Below are positions 1 through 7,053 of a stretch of 64,000 bases of DNA, piece after piece (within the stretch, counting starts at the first letter, position 1; every line of letters starts with the position of its first letter). The position numbers and the translations under genes are program-made. The notes under the pieces are model-generated. The model worked only from the letters and a program-made list of their open reading frames with translations. It searched no databases and was not told where the DNA came from. Origin of the DNA: Streptomyces sp. JB150 (GTDB taxonomy: Bacteria; Actinomycetota; Actinomycetes; Streptomycetales; Streptomycetaceae); the NCBI RefSeq assembly GCF_011193355.1, contig NZ_CP049780.1:1947307-2011306 (forward strand), read 5' to 3'.

Positions 1-50
1 GGCGCTATCCGCTCCCACGCCGCATCCGTCAACTCACCCCGACCCACCAC
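1..50 (-). mobile_element. N-terminus of IS5-type transposase, cut by window edge
   Basis: Read on the minus strand from GTG at 50-48, the bases encode VVGRGELTDAAWERIA. This is the characteristic start of the DUF4096/IS5-type transposases common in Streptomyces insertion sequences. The rest of the transposase lies outside the window. The end of the element probably falls in the TTATCAGACAGG stretch at about 59-70, only a few bases from the pspAA stop codon. Only 16 residues are visible, so the family call rests on a short but distinctive motif. The gene could be intact or broken further out. Confidence 0.55.
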
Positions 51-72
51 AAGATCAATTATCAGACAGGAC

Positions 73-354
73 CTAGGCCCAGGGGATGAGTCCGTCCTCG
101 GAGAGGAGTTCGCGGACGTCGTCCAGGGTCGCGTCGGGGGACGGCAGGATCAGCTGGGACGGTTCGAGGGAGTCGTCGGGCAGGGGCGTCCCCAGTTCCC
201 GGACCCGGTCCAGGAGGGCGTGCAGAGTGCGGCGGAAGCCGGGGCCGTCGCCCTGCTGCATCTCGGCCAGCAGCTCCTCGTCCAGCCCGTTCAGCTCGGC
301 GAGGTGGCTGTCGGCCAGCTCCACCTGCCCCTCCCCCATGATCCGTACGATCAT
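73..354 (-). CDS. pspAA: PspA-associated protein PspAA
   Basis: This 93-residue acidic protein begins MIVRIMGEGQVELADSHL and ends DGLIPWA. It is the small partner encoded next to PspA in actinomycetes, here 23 bp downstream of pspA on the same strand, so the two are probably cotranscribed. PspA-family complexes act at the inner face of the cell membrane under envelope stress. PspAA is thought to modulate PspA, but its biochemical role is not visible in the sequence. No signal peptide or membrane segment is present. The stop codon almost touches the edge of an insertion sequence, which may have replaced the normal downstream neighbour. Confidence 0.85.
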   Translation of the reverse strand: MIVRIMGEGQVELADSHLAELNGLDEELLAEMQQGDGPGFRRTLHALLDRVRELGTPLPDDSLEPSQLILPSPDATLDDVRELLSEDGLIPWA

Positions 355-377
355 GACGCCCTCCTCGGCGTGGGCCC

Positions 378-1175
378 CTATTGCTTGTCGAACCGCGGGG
401 TGTCCTGCGGCTGCTGCCGGGGCTGCTGCTGGGCGTCGCCGCCCTCGATGGCCTGCCGGTCACCCGACGTGCCTCCGGCCAGCTCGGCCTTCATGCGCTG
501 CAGCTCCAGCTCTACATCCGTACCACCGGAGAGCCGGTCCAGCTCGGCCTGGATGTCGTCCTTGGCCATGCCGGTGGGGTCGTCGAGGGCGCCGGAGGCG
601 AGCAGTTCGTCGATGGCGCCGGCGCGGGCCTGGAGCTGGGCGGTCTTGTCCTCGGCGCGCTGGATGGCCAGGCCGACGTCGCCCATCTCCTCGGAGATGC
701 CGGTGAACGCCTCGCCGATCCGGGTCTGCGCCTGGGCCGCGGTGTACGTCGCCTTGATCGTCTCCTTCTTGGTGCGGAAGGCGTCGACCTTGGCCTGGAG
801 CCGCTGGGCCGCCAGGGTGAGTTTCTCCTCCTCGCCCTGGAGGGTGGCGTGCTGCGTCTCCAGGTCGGTGACCTGCTGCTGGAGCGCGGCGCGGCGGGAG
901 AGCGCCTCACGGGCCAGGTCCTCGCGGCCCAGCGCGAGCGCCTTGCGGCCCTGGTCCTCCAGCTTGGCGGACTGCTGCTGCAGCTGGTTCAGCTGGAGTT
1001 CCAGGCGCTTGCGGGAGGTGGCCACGTCCGCGACGCCGCGGCGGACCTTCTGCAGCAGCTCCAGCTGCTTCTGGTACGAGTAATCGAGGGTTTCGCGCGG
1101 GTCCTCGGCCCGGTCCAGGGCCTTGTTCGCCTTCGCGCGGAAGATCATCCCCATACGCTTCATGACACCGCTCAT
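378..1175 (-). CDS. pspA: PspA/IM30 phage-shock protein
   Basis: This 265-residue protein starts MSGVMKRMGMIFRAKANKALDRAEDP, the amphipathic N-terminus typical of PspA/IM30/Vipp1. Long heptad-rich helices follow (RKRLELQLNQLQQQ and EEEKLTLAAQRLQAKVD), as expected for this coiled-coil ESCRT-III-like family that coats damaged membranes. The frame stays open upstream to 1307, but that extension looks non-coding. The start at 1175 gives the usual family length; an ATG at 1163 (MKRMGM) is the alternative. The gene leads the pspA-pspAA pair and is divergent from the DUF3043 gene. The tail after residue 220 is Gln-rich and poorly conserved. Confidence 0.92.
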   Translation of the reverse strand: MSGVMKRMGMIFRAKANKALDRAEDPRETLDYSYQKQLELLQKVRRGVADVATSRKRLELQLNQLQQQSAKLEDQGRKALALGREDLAREALSRRAALQQQVTDLETQHATLQGEEEKLTLAAQRLQAKVDAFRTKKETIKATYTAAQAQTRIGEAFTGISEEMGDVGLAIQRAEDKTAQLQARAGAIDELLASGALDDPTGMAKDDIQAELDRLSGGTDVELELQRMKAELAGGTSGDRQAIEGGDAQQQPRQQPQDTPRFDKQ

Positions 1176-1485
1176 GGGCTTCGCGCGCCCCCTTCTGACC
1201 GACTCCGGCTCCAGCTCTGCGACAGAACCCACAGTACGGGCCCTGCTTCCATTACCGCACTGTTCGGGCGCGGATGCGCTCATCCCCGAGGACGACTGAG
1301 GAGCCACCCGCTCCGGCGTAGGGAGGAGGTGATCCCCCGGATGCGCCCCAGGGGTCCCTCAGGGTCCCTCAGGGTTCCGAGGCGTACGCATCGTCCCCTC
1401 TGTCCCCTTACAGACGTCCGGTGTTGCCGGATCGTTCCCCGTGGGGCTGGGGTCCAACCCCGGGCACCCCGTACCCTTGGCTTTT
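1176..1485. other. Divergent intergenic region pspA / DUF3043
   Basis: This 310-bp gap must hold promoters for both flanking genes. It contains a short tandem duplication of AGGGTCCCTC around 1350-1375 and a GGGGTCC-rich stretch (1441-1475) just before the GTG start of the DUF3043 gene. No convincing -10/-35 pair, RNA gene or further coding region was recognised. Confidence 0.4.
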
Positions 1486-2085
1486 GTGTTCCGTAGCCGT
1501 GCCAAGGAAGAGAAGGCCACCGTCGCCGACAAGGCGCAGGTGACCGTCTCCAAGCAGCCCCGTGACCCGCAGGCCCCCAAGGGCCGCCCCACGCCCAAGC
1601 GCAGCGAGGCCCAGTCGCAGCGCCGCAGCGTGGCCAACACGTCGATGACGCGCAAGGAGGCCGCCAAGCGGGCCCGCGAGGAGCGCCGTGCCGCGCTGGA
1701 GCGGCAGCGCCAGGCGCTGGCCGGCGGTGACGAGCGGTATCTGCCGGCCCGGGACAAGGGCCCGGTCCGCCGCTTCGCCCGCGACTTCGTCGACGCGCGG
1801 TTCAACATCGCGGAGTTCTTCCTGCCGATGGCCGTGGTCATCCTGGTGCTGAGCATGGTGCGGGTGGCGGCGCTCCAGAACATCGCGCTGCTGCTGTGGC
1901 TCGTGGTGATCGTGCTGATCGTGCTGGACTCGTTCGTCACCGGCTTCCGCCTGAAGAAGCGGCTCGCCGAGCGCTTCCCGGACGACAACAAGCGCGGCGC
2001 CGTCGCCTACGCGCTGATGCGCTCCCTGCAGATGCGCCGGCTTCGGCTGCCGAAGCCGCAGGTCAAGCGCGGGGAGCGACCCTGA
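1486..2085 (+). CDS. DUF3043 membrane protein
   Basis: The protein has 199 residues if it starts at GTG 1486 (VFRSRAKEEKATVAD). The first ~110 residues are strongly charged (RKEAAKRAREERRAALERQR). Two hydrophobic helices then lie close together (AEFFLPMAVVILVLSMV and LLLWLVVIVLIVLDS), followed by a basic tail LRLPKPQVKRGERP. This is the DUF3043 family, conserved next to pspA in streptomycetes and of unknown function. An upstream in-frame GTG at 1441 adds 15 residues with no family resemblance, so the later start is preferred. The stop codon overlaps the inferred CTG start of the following methyltransferase. Confidence 0.85.
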   Translation: MFRSRAKEEKATVADKAQVTVSKQPRDPQAPKGRPTPKRSEAQSQRRSVANTSMTRKEAAKRAREERRAALERQRQALAGGDERYLPARDKGPVRRFARDFVDARFNIAEFFLPMAVVILVLSMVRVAALQNIALLLWLVVIVLIVLDSFVTGFRLKKRLAERFPDDNKRGAVAYALMRSLQMRRLRLPKPQVKRGERP

Positions 2086-2870
2086 GCGCTGCGCCGTTCA
2101 CCGGGGGTGCGGCCGACGCCTGGCTCAGCAAGGTGGGCGGCCTGCGTGATGTCGTACGACAGGAGCTGGTCGCCCGGCAGCTCGAGGAGCAGATAGCCGG
2201 GCGGTTCCCGGTCGGGCAGCGGCTGCGGGTGCTGGACGTGGGGATGGGCCAGGGCACCCAGGCGCTGCGGCTGGCCCGCGCCGGGCACCAGATCACCGGC
2301 CTGGAGCAGGACCCGACGATGATCGCCGCGGCGCGTGAGGCGCTGGCCGGTGAGCCCGAGGGCATCCGCGAGCGGATGCGGATCATCCAGGGCGACGGCC
2401 GGGACACGGGCGTCCACTTCGTGCCGGGCAGCTTCGACGTGGTGCTCTGCCACGGGGTGCTGATGTACGTCGAGGAGCCGGATCCGCTGCTGGCGGGGCT
2501 GGCCCGGGTGCTGGCGCCGGGCGGGCTGCTGTCGCTGCTGGTGCGCAACGGGGACGCGCTGGCGATGCGGCCGGGGCTGTCCGGGGACTGGGCGGGGGCG
2601 CTGGCCGCCTTCGACACCACCGCCTACCGCAACCGGCTGGGGCTCGACGTGCGGGCCGACCGGCTGAGCACGCTGACCGACACGCTCGCCGGGATCGGGG
2701 CGCCGCTGCACACCTGGTACGGGGTGCGGGTGTTCACGGACACGGCGGCCGACGGCGCGCAGGCACCGGCCGACCTGGAGACACTCCTGGCGGTGGAGGA
2801 ACGCGCGGGCCGGACGGACCCGTACCGGGGGGTCGCGGCGCTGCTGCATCTGTGCGGGGTGCGCGGCTGA
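2082..2870 (+). CDS. Class I SAM-dependent methyltransferase (CTG start)
   Basis: This 262-residue protein carries the Rossmann SAM-binding signature VLDVGMGQGTQALRLARAGH, then an acidic loop (GLEQDP), GDGRD and the post-motif DVVLCHGVLMYVEEPDPLL. It resembles the methyltransferase-11/SmtA type; the substrate is unknown. No ATG, GTG or TTG lies in frame between the previous gene and the conserved N-terminus. The best start is CTG at 2082, six bases after the GGGGAG ribosome site (2071-2076) and overlapping the DUF3043 stop as CTGA. The start codon is inferred; the domain assignment is firm. Confidence 0.8.
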   Translation: MSAAPFTGGAADAWLSKVGGLRDVVRQELVARQLEEQIAGRFPVGQRLRVLDVGMGQGTQALRLARAGHQITGLEQDPTMIAAAREALAGEPEGIRERMRIIQGDGRDTGVHFVPGSFDVVLCHGVLMYVEEPDPLLAGLARVLAPGGLLSLLVRNGDALAMRPGLSGDWAGALAAFDTTAYRNRLGLDVRADRLSTLTDTLAGIGAPLHTWYGVRVFTDTAADGAQAPADLETLLAVEERAGRTDPYRGVAALLHLCGVRG

Positions 2871-2936
2871 GCCGGCTGAGCCCGTTCGGGCGTACAGCGC
2901 GGGCCGGTGCCCCGGCCCCGGCGCCAGACTCGGGGC

Positions 2937-4166
2937 ATGGAAGCTGATCCTCTGCGGGCGCCGCGCCGAGCGGCCGCGGGCCCGCCGCGCGGACCACTCT
3001 GTGTGCCCGGCGGTCTCGGCGGTGACCGGGTCGTCGGTCTCGCCCGAGTCATCGGCGTTGGCCGGGTCGTCGGTCCCGCCCGGGTCGTCGGCCTCGCCCG
3101 GATCGCAGATTTCGCCCGGGCCGTCGGTGCCGTCGGCGTGGTCGGGGTCCTGCTCGCCGGATGCACCGGTGACGGCGGGGCGGCCGTCCGGGCCGGCGAA
3201 ACGGCCGGGCGGACGACCGCGCGGGCCGCGGCGCCGGCCGCCGCGGGCGATCTGCAGAACGACTACCAGCGGGTGATCCGCGACGTCCTGCCGTCGGTCG
3301 TGCAGATCCAGGGCCGCGAGGACCTGGGCTCCGGGGTGGTCTACGACGACGAGGGCCACATCGTCACCAACGCGCATGTCGTCGGTGAGCAGCGCGACTT
3401 CCAGGTGACCACCGCCAACAGCGAGGAGCGGCTCGCCGCCCGGCTGGTCTTCTCCTATCCCGAGCAGGACCTGGCCGTGGTGAAGCTGGACCGGCCCCCG
3501 CAGGGGCTGCGCCCGGCGGTCTTCGGGGACTCCGCCAAGGTGGAGGTGGGGCAGATCGTGCTGGCGATGGGGTCGCCGCTCGGGCTGTCGTCGAGCGTGA
3601 CGCAGGGCATCGTGTCGGCGACCGGACGGACCGTCACCGAGCCCGGCGACGGGGGCGGCACGGGCGCGACCCTCGCGAACATGGTGCAGACGTCGGCGGC
3701 GATCAACCCGGGCAACAGCGGCGGCGCGCTGGTCGACCTCGACGGGCAGGTCATCGGCATCCCGACGCTCGCCGCGACCGATCCCGGCCTCGGCGAGGGC
3801 GCGGCGCCCGGCATCGGGTTCGCGATCCCGTCGTCGATGGTGCGCACGGTCGCCGACCAGATCGTCCGGGAGGGCCGGGTCACCGACTCGGGGCGGGCGG
3901 CGCTCGGCATCACCGGGCGCACCGTCGTCAACCGCGCCTATCGGCCGGTCGGGGTGGCCATCGTGGAGGTGCGCGACGGCGGGGCGGCCGACCGGGCGGG
4001 CCTGCGGCCCTCGGACGTCATCGTGCGGCTGGGCGACGCGGACATCACCACCATCACCTCGCTGCAGGAGGCCCTGGCCGAGCTGCGGCCGGGCGAGCGG
4101 ACCACCGTGACGTACAGCCGCGACGGGGCCGAGAAGACGGTGGACGTGACGCTGGGCGAGCAGTGA
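2937..4166 (+). CDS. HtrA/DegP-type serine protease with PDZ domain, lipoprotein-like
   Basis: This 409-residue trypsin-fold protease has the triad His147 (VTNAHVV), Asp178 (EQDLAVVKL) and Ser261 (INPGNSGGAL), followed by a C-terminal PDZ domain (about residues 300-400; GVAIVEVRDGGAADRAGLRPSDVI). It is predicted to be exported and to degrade misfolded envelope proteins. A lipobox-like GVLLAGC places Cys76 as a possible lipid attachment point. The segment before it is unusual: six hexapeptide repeats with an Arg every six residues. The ATG at 2937 is preferred over one at 2907. Envelope-stress protease and pspA lie close together, but in separate transcription units. Confidence 0.9.
   Translation: MEADPLRAPRRAAAGPPRGPLCVPGGLGGDRVVGLARVIGVGRVVGPARVVGLARIADFARAVGAVGVVGVLLAGCTGDGGAAVRAGETAGRTTARAAAPAAAGDLQNDYQRVIRDVLPSVVQIQGREDLGSGVVYDDEGHIVTNAHVVGEQRDFQVTTANSEERLAARLVFSYPEQDLAVVKLDRPPQGLRPAVFGDSAKVEVGQIVLAMGSPLGLSSSVTQGIVSATGRTVTEPGDGGGTGATLANMVQTSAAINPGNSGGALVDLDGQVIGIPTLAATDPGLGEGAAPGIGFAIPSSMVRTVADQIVREGRVTDSGRAALGITGRTVVNRAYRPVGVAIVEVRDGGAADRAGLRPSDVIVRLGDADITTITSLQEALAELRPGERTTVTYSRDGAEKTVDVTLGEQ
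3027..3134 (+). repeat. Six 18-bp tandem units in the HtrA signal region
   Basis: Six consecutive 18-bp units encode RVVGLA, RVIGVG, RVVGPA, RVVGLA, RIADFA and RAVGAV just before the lipobox. The units align at the DNA level (GGGTCGTCGG core), so this looks like a recent in-frame tandem expansion in the leader of a secreted protein. Confidence 0.8.
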
Positions 4167-4220
4167 GACGGGCGGCCCGGCGCGGACCGCCCCGCCCGCC
4201 TCTGGCGCGAGGGCCCGCGG

Positions 4221-4445
4221 CTACGACTCCTGCGCGGCCTCTTCGGCGTGCAGGCTCATCGGGCCGTAGATCTCCGTGCCGTCCTCGAACAGCCGTACCT
4301 GGTCCGCTCCCCCGTCGAGCAGGTCCTTCCAGTGCTCCCCGATCCACGACTCGGCGTCGCCCTGCGTGGTGAACTCCTCGGGCTGCACCGCGGGCTGGAC
4401 CTCCGTCCCGTCGGCCTTCTCGAACCGCCACGTCCATGCCGCCAT
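4221..4445 (-). CDS. Small conserved Streptomyces protein
   Basis: This 74-residue protein, MAAWTWRFEKADGTEV..., contains the segment DAESWIGEHWKDLLDGGADQV and a short strand-rich region RLFEDGTEIYGPMSL. It has no signal peptide, membrane helix or metal motif. I recognise it as a hypothetical protein conserved among streptomycetes but know no function. It is convergent with the htrA-like gene and divergent from the cobU fusion gene, so it is probably monocistronic. Confidence 0.7.
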   Translation of the reverse strand: MAAWTWRFEKADGTEVQPAVQPEEFTTQGDAESWIGEHWKDLLDGGADQVRLFEDGTEIYGPMSLHAEEAAQES

Positions 4446-4560
4446 GTACGCCTCCCAGGTGTCGGCACCAGCTGAGCAGTGGGCCCGGATCTTGGTCCGG
4501 CTCCTGCCCTGAGCCTAGCCGGACGCGCAAGACCTGCGGGGAGCCGGGAAAATCGGGTCC

Positions 4561-5769
4561 GTGGAACTCACTCTGCTCGGCACCGGTGCCCCCGCGGGAC
4601 TGCCCCGCCCCGACTGTCCCTGCGCGGTCTGCGCGACCGCGCTGGGGCCCGACGCAAGGGCGGCGACCGCGCTGCTCCTGGACGGGGCGCTGCTGCTGGA
4701 CCTGACGCCGGGGGCGGCGTTCGCGGCGGCGCGGGCGGGCCGGTCGCTGGGCGGGGTGCGGCAGGTGCTGCTCTCCCATCCGCACGACGGGCCCGCCGTG
4801 GAAGTGCCGGCCGGGCTGCCGCAGCCCGGCCGGGTGCCCGACGGGCGGGAGTTGGCGCTGCTGACGGGGCATCGGGTGCGGGCGGTGGCGCTGGACGCGC
4901 CGGGCACCGGCTACGCGGTGACCGGGCCGGACGGGCAGCGGCTGCTGTATCTGCCGCCCGGGGGCGCGCCGGCCGGGCTGGAGGAGGGCGGCGCGCACAC
5001 GGAGCCGTACGACATGGTGCTGGCGGACGTGGTGGGGCGGCCGGACGCGCTGGCGCGGCTGCGGGCGGTCGGGGCGGTGGGGCCGACGACGGACGTGGTC
5101 GCCGTCCACCTCGATCACGACGTGCCGCCGGGGGCCGAGCTGGCGCGCCGGCTGGCGGCGGCGGGGGCGCGGGCGGTGCCGGACGGGACGACGCTGATCG
5201 TGGGGGCGTACGAGGACGTGCCCGATCTGCCGCGGCGGACCCTGGTGCTGGGCGGGGCGCGGTCGGGGAAGTCGGTGGAGGCGGAGCGGCGGCTGGAGGC
5301 GTTCCCGGACGTCGTGTACGTCGCCACGGGCGGGACGCGCGGCGGGGACGGTGAGTGGGCGGCGCGGGTGGCGGCGCACCGGGAGCGGCGGCCGGGGTCG
5401 TGGCGGACGGTGGAGACGTGCGACCTGGTGCCGCTGCTGAAGGACGACGGGCCGCCGCTGCTGGTCGACTGTCTGTCGCTGTGGCTGACCGACGCGATGG
5501 ACGCGGTCGGGGCGTGGGACGACGCGGAGTGGGCCGGCGGGGGCGAGCGGGCGCTGCGGGAGCGGGTGCGGGAGCTGGCCGGGGCGGTGCGGGAGGCACG
5601 GCGGGTGGTGGTCGCGGTGTCGAACGAGGTGGGCTCGGGGATCGTGCCGGCGACCGCGTCGGGGCGGCGGTACCGGGACGAGCTGGGGCGGCTGAACGCG
5701 GCGGTGGCCGCCGAGTGCGAGCAGGTGCTGCTGGTGGTGGCGGGTCAGGCCCTGGTGCTGCGCGGCTGA
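4561..5769 (+). CDS. cobU: MBL-like domain fused to adenosylcobinamide kinase/guanylyltransferase (CobU)
   Basis: This 402-residue fusion starts at GTG. Residues 1 to about 220 resemble a PhnP-like metallo-beta-lactamase fold (LLGTGAP, CPCAVC). The metal motif is degenerate: SHPHDGP replaces HxHxDH. Residues ~227-402 are CobU, with P-loop GGARSGKS (231-238), the guanylylation region AAHRERRPGSWRTVE, and NEVGSGIVPATASGR. CobU phosphorylates adenosylcobinamide and transfers GMP, making the substrate for CobS. CobT and CobS are encoded downstream in this window, supporting a nucleotide-loop assembly cluster. The role of the N-terminal domain is unknown; loss of metal ligands suggests it may not be catalytic. 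Confidence 0.88.
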   Translation: MELTLLGTGAPAGLPRPDCPCAVCATALGPDARAATALLLDGALLLDLTPGAAFAAARAGRSLGGVRQVLLSHPHDGPAVEVPAGLPQPGRVPDGRELALLTGHRVRAVALDAPGTGYAVTGPDGQRLLYLPPGGAPAGLEEGGAHTEPYDMVLADVVGRPDALARLRAVGAVGPTTDVVAVHLDHDVPPGAELARRLAAAGARAVPDGTTLIVGAYEDVPDLPRRTLVLGGARSGKSVEAERRLEAFPDVVYVATGGTRGGDGEWAARVAAHRERRPGSWRTVETCDLVPLLKDDGPPLLVDCLSLWLTDAMDAVGAWDDAEWAGGGERALRERVRELAGAVREARRVVVAVSNEVGSGIVPATASGRRYRDELGRLNAAVAAECEQVLLVVAGQALVLRG

Positions 5770-5784
5770 GACGCCGCGCGCGGC

Positions 5785-6843
5785 TCAGGTCCGTGGCCGG
5801 TACGGGGCCTGGGCGATCACCCGGTAGGTGTTGGAGAAACCCGTGTGGCGGAGCAGCGGGGCCAGCGCGTGGTCCGCCGCGGCGGCCGCCACGGTCAGCG
5901 GGGCCGTCGCCGCGGACAGGGCGGCGCGCAGCGCGCGCTGGGCCTCGGTCGGCGGGAGGGGGCGCCACGGGGCGTCGGGGCACGGCAGCAGATGGGCGAG
6001 GAGCAGGGTCGTCGCCACGGACAGGTCGTAGGGGGCGTGCAGGCGGTCGGTGCGCAGGATCCGGCAGCCGTGCCGCTCCAGTTCGGCGCGGAGGTTGGCC
6101 GGGGGGATGAGGTGCAGGTGGCGGGGCTGGGTGTGGGGCAGCCACCAGCGCCCGAGGAAGGGGGCGAAGAGGCTGGTCGGGTCGGGCAGCTCGATCAGGA
6201 TCCGGCCGCCGGGGCGCAGCAGCCCGAGGGCCGCGTGCAGGTCGGCGCGCGGGTCGGGGCTGCGGTGCAGCTGGTGCAGGAGGCTGACGACGTCGTAGCG
6301 GGCGCGCAGCCGGCCGGTCACGGCAGGGGTGGTCAGCCGGCCGACGTAGGCCTCGTCCAGGCGTTCCGCCTCGGCGGCCTTCAGGACGCGCGGGCTGGGG
6401 TCGAGCCCGTCGAACGCCGTGTACGGGAAGAACGCGCGGGCCGCCGCCGGGAAGTCGGCGTTGCCGGTGCCGACGTCGAGCCAGCCCTCCGGTTCGCCGT
6501 ACGGCAGCATCACGCGGGCGGTGGCCCGCAGCCGGCGCCGGGTGCGGCGGACGCGGGCGGGGCCGGGCTGCGCGTAGCGGAAGTGGAACGCCATGCCCTC
6601 AGGGGTGAGGCGGGGGTTCTGGAAGACGTGCGCGCACGTCTCGCACCGGTCGACGGTGAAGGTGCCGGGTCTGCCCTGGAGGGGGTCGGAGGCGGTGAAC
6701 CGGGTCCGCAGGTCACGGGAGCCGCACCAGGGGCAGTCCTCGCGGCGCGGTCCGTGGAAGCGTTCGGTGCCATGGGCGAGTTCGGCGAGGCAGGCGGCCC
6801 GGCGGCGGGCGCCCACGTGCGGGGCGGAGGGCGTGGACGGCAT
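5785..6843 (-). CDS. Zinc-ribbon class I SAM methyltransferase
   Basis: This 352-residue protein begins MPSTPSAPHVGARRRAAC. A zinc ribbon (CPWCGSRDL...CETCAHVFQNPRL) is followed by a SAM domain with WLDVGTGNADFPAAARAFFP and GLDPSPRVLKAAE. A later segment, LLRPGGRILIELPDPTS, is typical of methyltransferases acting on sugars or polyketide-type products. The substrate is not evident. The frame is open far upstream, but real coding starts at ATG 6843. It is convergent with the cobU fusion gene (15 bp gap) and divergent from cobT, so it interrupts the cobalamin genes on the opposite strand. Confidence 0.82.
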   Translation of the reverse strand: MPSTPSAPHVGARRRAACLAELAHGTERFHGPRREDCPWCGSRDLRTRFTASDPLQGRPGTFTVDRCETCAHVFQNPRLTPEGMAFHFRYAQPGPARVRRTRRRLRATARVMLPYGEPEGWLDVGTGNADFPAAARAFFPYTAFDGLDPSPRVLKAAEAERLDEAYVGRLTTPAVTGRLRARYDVVSLLHQLHRSPDPRADLHAALGLLRPGGRILIELPDPTSLFAPFLGRWWLPHTQPRHLHLIPPANLRAELERHGCRILRTDRLHAPYDLSVATTLLLAHLLPCPDAPWRPLPPTEAQRALRAALSAATAPLTVAAAAADHALAPLLRHTGFSNTYRVIAQAPYRPRT

Positions 6844-6898
6844 CGGCGGCTCCCGGAACGGACGCGGGCATCCAGGTACATGGACGCGAGCATCACAG

Positions 6899-6946
6899 GT
6901 ACATACACGTACGCACGCATGCATACCCGGATACATGCGCGTACAC
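6899..6946. other. Alternating purine-pyrimidine tract in divergent promoter
   Basis: Between the divergent methyltransferase and cobT genes, 6899-6926 is a perfect 28-bp alternation of purine and pyrimidine. After four bases a second 16-bp alternation follows (6931-6946). Such runs can adopt left-handed Z-DNA under negative supercoiling. The tract is also noticeably less GC-rich than its surroundings. Confidence 0.6.
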
Positions 6947-7053
6947 AGGCAAAGGGAACGTATGGGATGGCGATCTTGGGCGCAACGACGTGGTGACCGC
7001 GTGGTGCCCCGGCGGCCCCGCCCCGTTCGGCCGGTGCCGGTACTGTTCGGCGA

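Noticed and set aside
6844..7053. Cobalamin riboswitch in front of cobT
   Set aside because: No B12-box-like motif or multi-stem leader was found; the gap is short and mostly the alternating tract.
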